Source: Devosia submarina
GTDB taxonomy: Bacteria > Pseudomonadota > Alphaproteobacteria > Rhizobiales > Devosiaceae
Direction: 5' to 3'
Length of the DNA: 64,000 nucleotides
NCBI RefSeq assembly: GCF_003056345.1
Contig: NZ_PYWB01000002.1
Location: 310,001 to 374,000 of the forward strand
Part shown: piece by piece, positions 52,593-61,748 of the stretch
How the letters are laid out: each line of letters begins with the position of its first letter
How positions within the stretch are numbered: the stretch's first letter is position 1
Made by a program: the position numbers and the translations under genes
Notes under the pieces: generated by a model
Told to the model about the DNA's origin: nothing
Database searches by the model: none
What the model saw: only the letters and a program-made list of their open reading frames with translations

Positions 52593-54674
52593 TTAGCGTA
52601 GCAGGATCAGCGAGCGGGCCGTCATGGTGATGGCTTCGCCGCCCGCAACGGTTTGCGTGTCGCCCTCAGTGGTGTCGAGTTCAACCGTCCAGCTTTGCCC
52701 CCCCTCGCGGTCGGGCAGGGTGAAGTCGAGGTCTCCGTCGTGGGGGTTGAAGAGGATCAGCACCTCGGACCAGATGCCGTCCTGCCCTTTGAGGTCGTCG
52801 CGCGAAAGGCGCAGGCCGATCGTAGTGGCGCCGGCATCGTCCCAATGCTCGCCCTGCTGCTCGGTGCCGCCAGGATTGAACCAGGTGACGCCCATCATGT
52901 CGCGCCAGTTGTCGCGGTGAATGAGGGGCTGGGCCTTGCGCAGCGCGATGACCTTGCGGGTGAAGTCGGTCAGCGCCTTGGCATTGTCGTTGAGGTCCCA
53001 ATTGATCCAGCTGATTTCGCTGTCCTGGGCATAGCCATTGTTGTTGCCCCCTTGCGTACGGCTGAACTCGTCGCCGGCAAGCAGCATGGGCGTGCCGTGG
53101 GAGAGGAACAGGGTCGCAAGGAAATTGCGCTTTTGCCGTTCGCGAGTGGCGACGATAGCTTCGTCGCCGGTTTCCCCTTCGGCGCCGTAGTTGAAGGAGC
53201 GATTGTCGTTATGGCCGTCGTTGTTGTCTTCCCCGTTCGCCTCGTTGTGCTTCTCGTTGTAGGAAACAACGTCATGGAGGGTGAAGCCATCATGGGCGGT
53301 GATGAAGTTGACGCTCGCCCAGGGACGACGCCCGCGGAGGTCGTAGACGTCGCCTGAACCGGTGACGCGGGCGGCAAAATCGGTTGAGGTGCCGTCCGTG
53401 TCCTTCCAGTAATCGCGCACGGTGTCGCGATATTTGTCGTTCCATTCGGCCCAGCCGGGTGGGAAGCCGCCCACCTGATAGCCGCCGGGGCCGATGTCCC
53501 AGGGCTCGCCCACGAGCTTGACCTTGGCCAGAGCCGGGTCCTGGCCTACGGCGTCAAAGAACCCGCCGCGCTGGTCGAAGCCCTGTGGTTCGCGGCCTAG
53601 GATGGTGCCCAGATCGAAGCGGAAGCCATCGACGTGCATTTCCTCGGACCAGTAGCGCAGCGAGTCAGTCACCATCTGCAGGACGCGCGGGTGGCTGGTG
53701 TTGACCGTGTTTCCCGTGCCGGTGTCGTTGATGTAGTAGCGCGCTTCACCGGGCATGGTGCGATAGTAGGAGAAATTGTCGATGCCCTTCCAGGACAGGT
53801 GCGGGCCGAGTTCATTGCCTTCGGCGGTGTGGTTGTAGACGACGTCGAGGATCACCTCGAGACCGGCATCATGGAAGGCGCGAATGGTGTCACGCAGTCC
53901 ATTGATGCCGTTGGGGCCGTAGTAGCGCGAGGCCGGGGCAAAGAAGCCCAGGGTATTATAGCCCCAGTAATTGCGCAGGCCCTTGTCAAGAAGGAAGCCG
54001 TCATCAGGGAAATAGTGGATGGGCAGCAGTTCCACCGAGGTGACGCCGGTCGACTTGATGTAGTCCACGATCTCGCGCTGCCCCAGGCCCTCGAAGGTGC
54101 CGCGCAGCTCCTTGGGAATTGCCGGGTGGAGCTGGGTGTAGCCCTTGACGTGGGTTTCATAGAAGATCGTATCGGCCCAGGCGATGTTGGGCTTGGTGTC
54201 TCCACCCCAATCATAGCCTCGCGGATCGACCACCATGCATTTGGGCATGAGGGGCGCGCTGTCTTCCTCGTTGAAAGTGAGGTCCTTGTCTTCTTCGGCA
54301 TCATTGAGATAGCCGAAATGGGCCGATGACCATTTGACATCCCCCACAAGCTCGCGGGCATAGGGATCGAGCAGGAGCTTGTTGGGGTTGAAGCGGTGGC
54401 CCTGTTCGGGCTCGAACGGGCCATGAACCCGATAGCCATAAAGGGTGCCTGGACCCACGCCCGGCAAATAGCCGTGCCAGATTTCGTTGGTGTATTCGGG
54501 CAGCCGGATCCGTTCGATCTCGGCGCCGCTGGAGGGATCGAACAGGCAAAGCTCGACGCCCGTGGCATAGGCCGAGAACAAGGCGAAGTTTGTTCCCTCG
54601 CCGTCCCAGTGAGCGCCCAAGCGGGTGTAGTCTCCAGGCAGGATCTGGCGGGAGGGGGAGAACATATCTGTCAT
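52593..54674 (-). CDS. glgX: Glycogen debranching enzyme
   Basis: Hydrolyses alpha-1,6 branches of glycogen and limit dextrins. The 693-residue product has an N-terminal carbohydrate-binding module (about 10-130), then a GH13 barrel with VILDVVYNHTAEGN, the nucleophile in GFRFDLGTILGREP, the acid/base in KLVGEPWDIGPGGYQ, and ITAHDGFTLHDVVSYN. ATG 54674 has AGGAAG upstream; the longer frame is intergenic. No glgB/C/A genes are beside it; its neighbours are stress proteins. Confidence 0.95.
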   Translation of the reverse strand: MTDMFSPSRQILPGDYTRLGAHWDGEGTNFALFSAYATGVELCLFDPSSGAEIERIRLPEYTNEIWHGYLPGVGPGTLYGYRVHGPFEPEQGHRFNPNKLLLDPYARELVGDVKWSSAHFGYLNDAEEDKDLTFNEEDSAPLMPKCMVVDPRGYDWGGDTKPNIAWADTIFYETHVKGYTQLHPAIPKELRGTFEGLGQREIVDYIKSTGVTSVELLPIHYFPDDGFLLDKGLRNYWGYNTLGFFAPASRYYGPNGINGLRDTIRAFHDAGLEVILDVVYNHTAEGNELGPHLSWKGIDNFSYYRTMPGEARYYINDTGTGNTVNTSHPRVLQMVTDSLRYWSEEMHVDGFRFDLGTILGREPQGFDQRGGFFDAVGQDPALAKVKLVGEPWDIGPGGYQVGGFPPGWAEWNDKYRDTVRDYWKDTDGTSTDFAARVTGSGDVYDLRGRRPWASVNFITAHDGFTLHDVVSYNEKHNEANGEDNNDGHNDNRSFNYGAEGETGDEAIVATRERQKRNFLATLFLSHGTPMLLAGDEFSRTQGGNNNGYAQDSEISWINWDLNDNAKALTDFTRKVIALRKAQPLIHRDNWRDMMGVTWFNPGGTEQQGEHWDDAGATTIGLRLSRDDLKGQDGIWSEVLILFNPHDGDLDFTLPDREGGQSWTVELDTTEGDTQTVAGGEAITMTARSLILLR

Positions 54675-54701
54675 GAAAACTTCCTGAGGATGGTAGCCTC
54701 T

Positions 54702-54727
54702 AACGGGTCTCCCCTCCACCAGGTTGC
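54702..54727 (-). promoter_or_regulatory. Weak EcfG-like promoter candidate for glgX
   Basis: On the minus strand GCAAC, 17 bases, CGTT: one base from GGAAC-N16/17-CGTT. It lies 28 bases before the glgX start. It would pair with the exact match on the other strand at 54784, which makes it more credible than a lone hit. Confidence 0.35.
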
Positions 54728-54783
54728 TTGATCTGGCCGCAAGCAGCCCATGCACAATCTCGCAGGCTCCTGGCTCCAGTCCG

Positions 54784-54808
54784 GGAACCGACGCTGTGCA
54801 CACACGTT
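54784..54808 (+). promoter_or_regulatory. EcfG-type general-stress promoter
   Basis: GGAAC (54784-54788), exactly 16 bases, CGTT (54805-54808): a perfect match to the alphaproteobacterial EcfG (general stress sigma) promoter. It lies 26 bases before the GlsB/YeaQ-type gene, itself a stress gene. A perfect nine-base match is expected well under once by chance in the non-coding part of this window. Confidence 0.65.
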
Positions 54809-54834
54809 TGTGAGCCATCAACTAGGAGAGCGTC

Positions 54835-55089
54835 ATGGGTATTATCTGGACCATCATCATCGGCTTCATCGCTGGCCTTATCGCCAAGTTCATCGTGCCA
54901 GGCCGCAACGAGCCATCCGGCTTCATTCTCACAACAATTCTGGGCATCGTTGGCGCCTTTCTCGCCACGTTCCTGGGACAGGCCCTAGGCTGGTACGAAG
55001 CCGGTGAAGGCGCAGGCCTCATCGGTGCCATCGTCGGTGCCATCATCATTCTCGTTATCTGGGGAATGGTCGCCCGGCGCCGCACATAA
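54835..55089 (+). CDS. GlsB/YeaQ/YmgE-type membrane protein
   Basis: The 84-residue inner-membrane protein has three short hydrophobic segments (about 3-20, 28-47, 57-78) separated by a glycine-rich RNEPSGFILTTILGIVGAF loop, the signature of the transglycosylase-associated/GlsB family. It is often induced by osmotic and general stress; its action is unknown. A perfect EcfG promoter precedes it, and a good GGAG ribosome site. A YidB-type gene follows. Confidence 0.88.
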   Translation: MGIIWTIIIGFIAGLIAKFIVPGRNEPSGFILTTILGIVGAFLATFLGQALGWYEAGEGAGLIGAIVGAIIILVIWGMVARRRT

Positions 55090-55110
55090 TCATTTTCAAA
55101 GGAGGCCGCC

Positions 55111-55656
55111 ATGGCCAGAGGAACGCCATCCATGATGGCACTGCTGGGATTACTGGCAGTTGCCGGATATCAAAATCGCGACAAGCTCGGATCCATGCTC
55201 GGAAGCCTTGGCAATGCCGGCGGCGCTGATGGCTCCGGGCAACCAGGGCAGGCCGGCCAGGATGCCGGTGGCCTAGGAGGTTCGGGCGGCCTGGGTGGTC
55301 TGCTCGGCGGAGTTCTGGGCGGTGCCGGTGCCGGTGCCGGCGGAGCTGGTGGCATGGGTGGCGGCCTCGGCTCGATCCTGAGCGGCGGGCTGGGCGATCT
55401 GCTTGAACAGTTCAACGGCGCTGGCCAGGAGCAAAAAGCCAGGAGCTGGATCGGCACCGGCGACAATGAGCCGATCGACCCCAGCGACCTCGAACGCACG
55501 CTTGGGGAAGACACAATCGGTGAGCTGCAGGAAAAAACCGGCCTTAGCCGTCAGGAATTGCTGGACCGGTTGAGCAGGACCCTCCCCGACGCCGTCAATC
55601 AATTCACCCCCGACGGGCGTATTCCCTCGGAAACTGAAGCGAGCCGCTTCCTTTAA
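55111..55656 (+). CDS. YidB-family protein with glycine-rich linker
   Basis: The 181-residue protein has an N-terminal hydrophobic start (MALLGLLAVAGYQNR), a long Gly/Ala linker from about 35 to 90 rich in GG repeats, and a C-terminal DUF937/YidB domain (about 90-180: LGDLLEQF..., WIGTGDNEPIDPSDLERTLG, TGLSRQELLDRLSRTLPDAVNQFTPDG). The role of the family is unknown. It is 21 bases downstream of the GlsB gene, so likely in the same stress transcript. Confidence 0.83.
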   Translation: MARGTPSMMALLGLLAVAGYQNRDKLGSMLGSLGNAGGADGSGQPGQAGQDAGGLGGSGGLGGLLGGVLGGAGAGAGGAGGMGGGLGSILSGGLGDLLEQFNGAGQEQKARSWIGTGDNEPIDPSDLERTLGEDTIGELQEKTGLSRQELLDRLSRTLPDAVNQFTPDGRIPSETEASRFL

Positions 55657-55665
55657 AACAAAATC

Positions 55666-55691
55666 CCCGTGGCCGGCCCCCCGGCCACGGG
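55666..55691 (+). terminator. Perfect hairpin between YidB-type gene and the fused permease
   Basis: CCCGTGGCCGG (55666-55676) pairs with CCGGCCACGGG (55681-55691) around CCCC. No U-tract follows on the plus strand. It may attenuate transcription into the downstream gene, whose ribosome site lies 14 bases later. Confidence 0.5.
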
Positions 55692-55719
55692 TGCATCAGC
55701 TGGCAAAAGGAGCGCCACC

Positions 55720-57975
55720 TTGCCCGACCCCAATTATGGCGCGCCAATCGGGCGGCCCGCCTATGTTCGTCCGTCGGACCGCAGCAATCCGCTGGTGACT
55801 GCGGGCTCTCTGCTGATAGCCATTGTGGTTCTGTATCTGGGCTCGGGCATTCTCGTGCCGCTGGTGCTGGCCATTTTGCTGGCCTTTGCCCTGGCCCCGC
55901 TGATCCGGCGCCTGCGGCGCCTCCATGTCCCCCATATCCTGGCCATCTTGCTTGCCGTGGGGTTTGCGGCCGCGATCATAGGAACGATCGGCTACCTTGT
56001 TGCGACACAGCTGGTGAAGCTGGCGTCCAATTTGCCGACCTACCAGCAAACGGTTACCGCCAAGACCCAGTCGCTGCAGCAGTCCTTTGGCGACGGGCAG
56101 TTCATCGACAGCCTCCTGGGCGCCATTGACCAGCTGACCGGCGAGTTTCCCCCGCCCGAGGATGGCAGCGCCGTTCAGCCCATGCCAGTCACCATTGCCA
56201 ATGGGGGCGCCGGGCCGCTGGACCTGATCCAGGGCGTAATGGGTTCCGTGCTGGGGCCGCTGGCGACCGGGGCCATTGTTTTCGTGTTTTTGATCTTTCT
56301 CCTGCTGGAACGGGAGGATCTGCGCGACCGATTCCTTAAGCTCGTCAGCCGCGGGGATTTACGCACCAGCACCAAGGTGATGAACGAGGCGGCCAACCGC
56401 GTGGGGCGGTACCTCTTGGTGCAGTTCGGCGTCAATTCCTGCTATGGCATTGTTTTTGGAACGGGCCTCACACTGATCGGGGTGCCCAATGCGGTGCTGT
56501 GGGGGCTGCTTGCCGCACTGTTCCGCTATATTCCCTTCGTAGGTACGTTGATGGCGGCCAGCATTCCCTTCATGCTCGCCTTTGCCGTAGACCCCGGCTG
56601 GTTCATGCTCTTGGCCTCGATCGGGCTGTTTGTGGGGCTCGAGCTTACCGTCACCAATGCGATCGAGCCCCGGCTTTATGGCTCGAGCACCGGCCTATCG
56701 CCGCTGGCGGTGCTGGTGGCTGCCATGTTCTGGGCGACGCTTTGGGGGCCGATCGGGCTGATCCTTTCCACGCCCATCACCGTGTGCCTGGTGGTACTGG
56801 GCCGCTATGTGCCACAGCTGGCGTTCTTTGAAACAATGCTGGGCAGTGAGCCTGTGTTGAGCCAGCCCGAGCGGCTTTATCAGCGCCTGGTGTCAGGCAA
56901 TGTCGAGGAAGCAGTGGAACTGGCGGAGGAGTACATCGCCGGCAATGATGTGCAGCGGTTTTATCTCGATGTTGCGGTGCCGGCGCTGGTTCTGGCGGAG
57001 ATCGACCTTTCGCGCGATGTGTCGGACCTGGCGCATCGGCGCAATGTGATGGACAGCATGCACGCGGTGATGGACGATCTCGACATCGAAACGTCCGAGC
57101 CGACCGATGCCGGCGGGCCGCCGCGGGTGCTTTGCATTGGCGGGCGCACCGAACTCGACGACGCGGCAGCGCAAATCCTGATGCGGCTGATCCCGGCTGA
57201 AAGCGGGCCCGTCAAGGCGCTAGCGCCGCTGGTGGTGCGGCAGGAAAGCGTGGGGCAGCTTGATCTCGATGGCGTGGAGGTGGTGTGCCTTTGCTATCTC
57301 GATGACAATCCGCGCAGCCATGCGCGCGTTGTGACGCGCCGTCTTTTGCGGCGCCGGCCAGGCATCAAGATCATTGCCATTGCCATGGGCGCGGGCCCCG
57401 CCAGCAATGACCGCCAGCGCGATTGGGGCGTGGCGCAGATTGTGCCCGGGCTGCCCGAGGCGGTGGCGGCGGTGAATTCGCTGGTCAAGGTGGACAAGCC
57501 CAGCGCCGAGGAACCCACCAAGGCAATCGATGATGCGGCGCTGGATCGCTTGCGGCGACTGGCCCATTCGGAGGGGCCGCTGGCGCTCGCGCTGGGCGAT
57601 ATAGCGTCAGCCATGAATGTTCCAACAGCTATACTTGATATCGTGGATACTCAGTTCAGCGAACTGACGGCACGCGAGGAGGATGAGGAAATCAACATGG
57701 CCAGCCAAAGCGTGGTGGCGAGTGGCGAGGCACTGGTGGTTTCCGATGTGGCGGAAAGCACGGAATTCGCCAATGACCGGTTTTTCCTGGAAAACGGCGT
57801 GCGCTTCTATGCCGGCGTGCCGCTGGAAGGGCCCGATGGGACCAAGATTGGCGCACTTGCGCTGCTGGACCACCAGGCGCGTGAATTCAGCGATGCCGAG
57901 CGGGAAAAGCTCAAGATCGAGGCGCTCAGGCTCGCCGTGCGGCTGCAGAAGCTGGCCGGTGTGGAGGGTGTGTGA
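55720..57975 (+). CDS. AI-2E-type permease fused to an unknown domain and a GAF domain
   Basis: The 751-residue protein starts at TTG 55720, which has AAAGGAG seven bases upstream; the alternative GTG at 55669 lies inside the preceding hairpin. The N-terminal half (about 25-350) is an AI-2E-family permease with hydrophobic helices and the FFETMLG...QPERLYQRL linker. Residues 440-590 form a Rossmann-like unknown domain (RVLCIGGRTELDDAAAQ, GIKIIAIAMGAGPASN). Residues about 610-745 are a GAF-like sensor domain. The middle-plus-GAF extension is not usual in the family and suggests a signal-gated transporter or a sensor. Confidence 0.85.
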   Translation: MPDPNYGAPIGRPAYVRPSDRSNPLVTAGSLLIAIVVLYLGSGILVPLVLAILLAFALAPLIRRLRRLHVPHILAILLAVGFAAAIIGTIGYLVATQLVKLASNLPTYQQTVTAKTQSLQQSFGDGQFIDSLLGAIDQLTGEFPPPEDGSAVQPMPVTIANGGAGPLDLIQGVMGSVLGPLATGAIVFVFLIFLLLEREDLRDRFLKLVSRGDLRTSTKVMNEAANRVGRYLLVQFGVNSCYGIVFGTGLTLIGVPNAVLWGLLAALFRYIPFVGTLMAASIPFMLAFAVDPGWFMLLASIGLFVGLELTVTNAIEPRLYGSSTGLSPLAVLVAAMFWATLWGPIGLILSTPITVCLVVLGRYVPQLAFFETMLGSEPVLSQPERLYQRLVSGNVEEAVELAEEYIAGNDVQRFYLDVAVPALVLAEIDLSRDVSDLAHRRNVMDSMHAVMDDLDIETSEPTDAGGPPRVLCIGGRTELDDAAAQILMRLIPAESGPVKALAPLVVRQESVGQLDLDGVEVVCLCYLDDNPRSHARVVTRRLLRRRPGIKIIAIAMGAGPASNDRQRDWGVAQIVPGLPEAVAAVNSLVKVDKPSAEEPTKAIDDAALDRLRRLAHSEGPLALALGDIASAMNVPTAILDIVDTQFSELTAREEDEEINMASQSVVASGEALVVSDVAESTEFANDRFFLENGVRFYAGVPLEGPDGTKIGALALLDHQAREFSDAEREKLKIEALRLAVRLQKLAGVEGV

Positions 57976-57987
57976 GGGGAAAAATGC

Positions 57988-58016
57988 GACCCCGGCCTTG
58001 TGCATGAGCCGGGGTC
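57988..58016 (+). terminator. Terminator after the fused permease
   Basis: GACCCCGGC (57988-57996) pairs perfectly with GCCGGGGTC (58008-58016). It isolates the carotenoid cluster. Confidence 0.65.
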
Positions 58017-58147
58017 ATCCATGGGAGTTTGGAGGTCGCAGGGGCAAACCTGCTATGGATTAACGCCCTTTAAGACTTTGCGTTCCGCTTCGCCCCACAT
58101 GAATGAGGGGGCTGTTCATTGGCCGGCGAGAGGCTAATGTCCGGCGC

Positions 58148-59338
58148 ATGACTGTTTCACCTTCCCCGGCGCCCGGAGCGCCCCTGATCCTGGTTGGCGC
58201 GGGGCTTGCGAGCGCCTTGATCGCGCAGCGCTTGTCCCATGGGGGGAACGGGCCGCCGATCATCATGCTGGAAGGGAGCCAGGCGCCTTTTGGCGAGCAC
58301 ACCTGGTCGTTTCACCTGGCCGATGTGTCAGGGGAGGACATGGCATGGCTTGAGCCGATGGTGGCGCAGCGCTGGGCGGGGCAGTCGGTCCGGTTTCGGG
58401 ATCATCGACGCGATATTGCTTCAGCCTATGCCTCGCTGACGTCGCAATCGGTGGCGGGGGTGATAGCCGGATTACCCAATATCCATCTGTGGCCGGGGGC
58501 CAGGGTGGCCCAAATCCATCCCGACCGGGTGGTGCTGGAGAGTGGCGAGATCGTCGCGGGCTCCTGCGTGATCGATGCGCGGGGATATCAGCCCAGCGAG
58601 GCGCTGGCGCTGGGGTACCAGAAGTTCGTGGGGCTGGAGGTGGAGACCGAGGCGCCGCACGGTTTGGTGAACCCCATCATCATGGATGCGTCGGTGGACC
58701 AGCTTGATGGGTACAGGTTCGTTTACGTGCTGCCCTTTTCGCCGACGCGGCTGCTGATCGAGGATACGCGCTATTCCGATGGCGGGGCGCTGGATCTGGT
58801 TGAGCTGGGGGAAGCAGTGTCGAATTATGCTGCGAGCCAAGGCTGGCGGATCCGGGAGGTCGTGCGCGAGGAGCACGGGGTTCTGCCCATCGCGCTGGCC
58901 CATGATGCCGAGCGCTTCTGGGCGGAGCGGCCGCGCGATGTGCCGCAGGCCGGGATGCGGGCGGCATTGTTTCACCCAACCACCGGTTATAGCCTGCCCG
59001 AGGCGGTGCGCGTGGCTAATCTCGTGGGCGCCAATTGGCCGATCGGGAGTGTGGCTCTGGCAGAGAAAATTCGCCGCCATGCATTGGAGCGGCATCGGCA
59101 ACAGGGATTCTACCGGCTCTTGAACCGCATGCTGTTCCGGGCGGCACGGCCGGATCGGCGACATCTGGTGTTGCAGCGCTTTTATAAATTGCCAAAGCCA
59201 CTGATCGAAAGGTTCTATGCCGGACGTACAAGCATGGGCGACATCGTGCGCATCCTGACCGGCAAACCACCGGTGCCCATTCATCGTGCCCTCTTGTGCC
59301 TGCGAGAGGCGCCGCTGCTGAGACCGGAGAAGAATTGA
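58148..59338 (+). CDS. crtY: Lycopene beta-cyclase
   Basis: Makes beta-carotene rings at both ends of lycopene. The 396-residue product has the FAD motif LILVGAGLASALIA (residues 13-26), HTWSFHLADVS near 55, DARGYQPSEAL and YRFVYVLPFSPTRLLIEDTRYSD, the CrtY-type signatures, with the C-terminal GYSLPEAVRVA. ATG 58148 is used; the frame to 58103 adds a poor extension. It leads crtYIB; its stop overlaps crtI. Confidence 0.94.
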   Translation: MTVSPSPAPGAPLILVGAGLASALIAQRLSHGGNGPPIIMLEGSQAPFGEHTWSFHLADVSGEDMAWLEPMVAQRWAGQSVRFRDHRRDIASAYASLTSQSVAGVIAGLPNIHLWPGARVAQIHPDRVVLESGEIVAGSCVIDARGYQPSEALALGYQKFVGLEVETEAPHGLVNPIIMDASVDQLDGYRFVYVLPFSPTRLLIEDTRYSDGGALDLVELGEAVSNYAASQGWRIREVVREEHGVLPIALAHDAERFWAERPRDVPQAGMRAALFHPTTGYSLPEAVRVANLVGANWPIGSVALAEKIRRHALERHRQQGFYRLLNRMLFRAARPDRRHLVLQRFYKLPKPLIERFYAGRTSMGDIVRILTGKPPVPIHRALLCLREAPLLRPEKN

Positions 59339-60828
59339 ACACTTCCAGCAAGACTGCCGCAGTGATCGGCGCGGGATTTGGCGGGTTGGCGCTCGCCATT
59401 CGCCTGCAGAGTGCCGGCATCCAGACCCAGGTTTTCGAAAAGCGCGACAAGCCGGGCGGGCGCGCCTATGTTTATACCGATGACGGCTTCACCTTTGATG
59501 CCGGGCCAACGGTGATCACCGACCCCGATTGCCTCGAGCAGCTTTGGGAGCTGTCAGGCCGCAAGCTGTCCGATTATGTCACGCTCCTGCCGGTGACGCC
59601 ATTTTACCAGCTGTGCTGGGAGGACGGGTACCGGTTCGACTATGCCAATGACCAGGCGGAGATCGACCGGCAGATTGCGCTCAAATCGCCCCAGGATGTG
59701 GACGGGTACCGGCGGTTCCTCGCCTATTCGGAGGATGTGTACCGGGAGGGCTATGAGAAGCTCGGGACGGTGCCGTTTCTCAATTTCTGGTCCATGATCA
59801 AGGTCGCGCCGCAGCTGGTGCGGCTCGAAAGCCATCGCAGCGTTTATTCCAAGGTCAGCCAGTTCATCCGGGATGACCAGCTGCGGCAGGCGTTCAGCTT
59901 TCATTCGCTGCTGGTGGGTGGCAATCCGTTTGCGACATCGTCGATCTATGCGCTGATCCATGCTTTGGAGCGCAAGGGCGGGGTGTGGTTCGCCAAGGGC
60001 GGCACCGGGGCGCTGATTGCGGGCATGGTGAGGCTGCTGGAAGATCTGGGTGGCCGAGTGCATCTCAACGCCGAGATCGACCGGATCGAGATAGAGGGCG
60101 AGCGTGCCAAGGCGGTGGTGCTCAAGGATGGTGCGCGTCATGCGTTTGACCAGATCGCGTCCAATTCCGATGTGGTCCATACCTATGCCCATATGCTGCG
60201 CGGCACGGCGCGGGGGGAAAGCCAGGGCAAGGCGCTGGCGAAGAAGCGGCATTCCATGTCGCTGTTCGTCATCTATTTTGGTCTCAAGACCAAGCATCCC
60301 GAGCTCAAGCACCATATGGTTTTGTTTGGGAAGCGCTATCGCGAGTTGATCAGCGAGATCTTCGGTACAGATGGTTTGGCCGAGGATTTTTCGCTTTACC
60401 TGCATGCACCGTCGGTAACCGATGACAGTCTCGCACCGGAAGGCTCGAGCGCCTATTACGTGCTTTCGCCCGTTCCGCATCTGGGGACGGCCGATATCGA
60501 CTGGGCGGTGGAGGGGCCGAAATATCGCGACCGGATCCTCCGATACCTCAATGACCGCTATATTCCGGGGCTGCTGGATGACCTGGTCACAGTGCGCCAT
60601 TTCACGCCGTTCGATTTCCGGGACGAGCTCAATGCCCATCATGGCTCGGCGTTTTCGGTGGAGCCGATCCTGACGCAAAGCGCCTGGTTCCGGCCACATA
60701 ATCGGGACGACAAGATTTCCAACCTTTATGTGGTGGGAGCTGGCACCCATCCGGGCGCCGGTATTCCCGGGGTTGTGGGCTCGGCCAAGGCGACCGCCGG
60801 GATCATGATCGAGGATGCTGGTCGATGA
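59335..60828 (+). CDS. crtI: Phytoene desaturase
   Basis: Performs the four desaturations from phytoene to lycopene. The 497-residue enzyme has the N-terminal AAVIGAGFGGLALAIRLQ dinucleotide motif and the C-terminal YVVGAGTHPGAGIPGVVGSAKA signature of bacterial CrtI. It begins with TTG at 59335 (GGAGAAGAA upstream), overlapping the crtY stop by four bases; no ATG is possible closer to the conserved motif. Translation may be kept low and coupled to crtY. Confidence 0.94.
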   Translation: MNTSSKTAAVIGAGFGGLALAIRLQSAGIQTQVFEKRDKPGGRAYVYTDDGFTFDAGPTVITDPDCLEQLWELSGRKLSDYVTLLPVTPFYQLCWEDGYRFDYANDQAEIDRQIALKSPQDVDGYRRFLAYSEDVYREGYEKLGTVPFLNFWSMIKVAPQLVRLESHRSVYSKVSQFIRDDQLRQAFSFHSLLVGGNPFATSSIYALIHALERKGGVWFAKGGTGALIAGMVRLLEDLGGRVHLNAEIDRIEIEGERAKAVVLKDGARHAFDQIASNSDVVHTYAHMLRGTARGESQGKALAKKRHSMSLFVIYFGLKTKHPELKHHMVLFGKRYRELISEIFGTDGLAEDFSLYLHAPSVTDDSLAPEGSSAYYVLSPVPHLGTADIDWAVEGPKYRDRILRYLNDRYIPGLLDDLVTVRHFTPFDFRDELNAHHGSAFSVEPILTQSAWFRPHNRDDKISNLYVVGAGTHPGAGIPGVVGSAKATAGIMIEDAGR

Positions 60829-61748
60829 GCGATGTTGTTGTCCTCAACAGCGAAATGGCCATCGCGCAGGGCTCCAAGAGCTTTGCGGCTGCGGCGCGGC
60901 TGTTTGACCGGCGGACACGCGACGATGCTGTGATGCTGTATGCCTGGTGCCGCCATTGCGACGATGTGATCGACGGGCAAACGCTGGGCCATGCGCAGCA
61001 GGCCGATTTCCGCGAAGGACAGCAGCAAAGGCTGGAATTGCTGCAGGCCCAGACTGCGGCGGCGCTGCGGGGCGAGGCAACGACGGACCCTATCTTTGAA
61101 GCGTTACGACGAGTGGTACAGCGCCACCAGATTCCCGATCGGCACCCGCAGGAGCTGCTGCAGGGCTTTGCCATGGATGTCCAAAATCGGCACTATGAGA
61201 CGATCGAGGATACGCTGGAATATTGCTACCATGTTGCGGGCGTGGTGGGCGTGATGATGGCCATGATCATGGGCGCCCGCGATTCCGAAGTGCTGGACCG
61301 GGCATCCGATCTTGGCCTGGCGTTTCAGCTGACCAATATTGCGCGCGATGTGGTCGATGATGCACGGGTGGGCCGGGTTTACCTGCCGGCCGCGCTGCTG
61401 AAGCGACAGGGGATCGAAACGATCGACCCCGATGATATGGGGCAGCGCCCTGCCCTGCATGCGGCCGCGCTGGATTTGTTGGATCTGGCGGAGCGCTATT
61501 ACGCATCGGCCTATCAGGGCATGGCGGCCTTGCCGGCCCGGTCGGCCTGGGCGATTGCCGCCGCGCGGCGGGTTTATCGGGCGATTGGCGCCAAGTTGCG
61601 TTCGGGTGGGCCTGCGGCCTGGGAGCAGCGGGTGTCGACCGGCAAGGGGCAAAAGCTGGCCTTTTTGGGTGTGTCGCTCAGCGATGTCGCCTGGACGCGG
61701 CTCGACAAGCGGCAAACACCGCGACAAGGATTGTGGCAGCGGCCCTAA
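60825..61748 (+). CDS. crtB: Phytoene synthase
   Basis: Condenses two GGPP to phytoene. The 307-residue product has the first aspartate-rich motif DDVID (residues 46-50) and the second NIARDVVDDARVGRVYLP, the Mg-binding sites of the squalene/phytoene synthase family. It overlaps crtI by ATGA. Its stop overlaps the stop of crtZ on the other strand by four bases (61745-61748). GGPP must come from a crtE outside the window. Confidence 0.95.
   Translation: MSDVVVLNSEMAIAQGSKSFAAAARLFDRRTRDDAVMLYAWCRHCDDVIDGQTLGHAQQADFREGQQQRLELLQAQTAAALRGEATTDPIFEALRRVVQRHQIPDRHPQELLQGFAMDVQNRHYETIEDTLEYCYHVAGVVGVMMAMIMGARDSEVLDRASDLGLAFQLTNIARDVVDDARVGRVYLPAALLKRQGIETIDPDDMGQRPALHAAALDLLDLAERYYASAYQGMAALPARSAWAIAAARRVYRAIGAKLRSGGPAAWEQRVSTGKGQKLAFLGVSLSDVAWTRLDKRQTPRQGLWQRP

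Noticed and set aside
59554-60750. 398-codon minus-strand frame opposite crtI
   Set aside because: Shadow of a gene with clear CrtI signatures.
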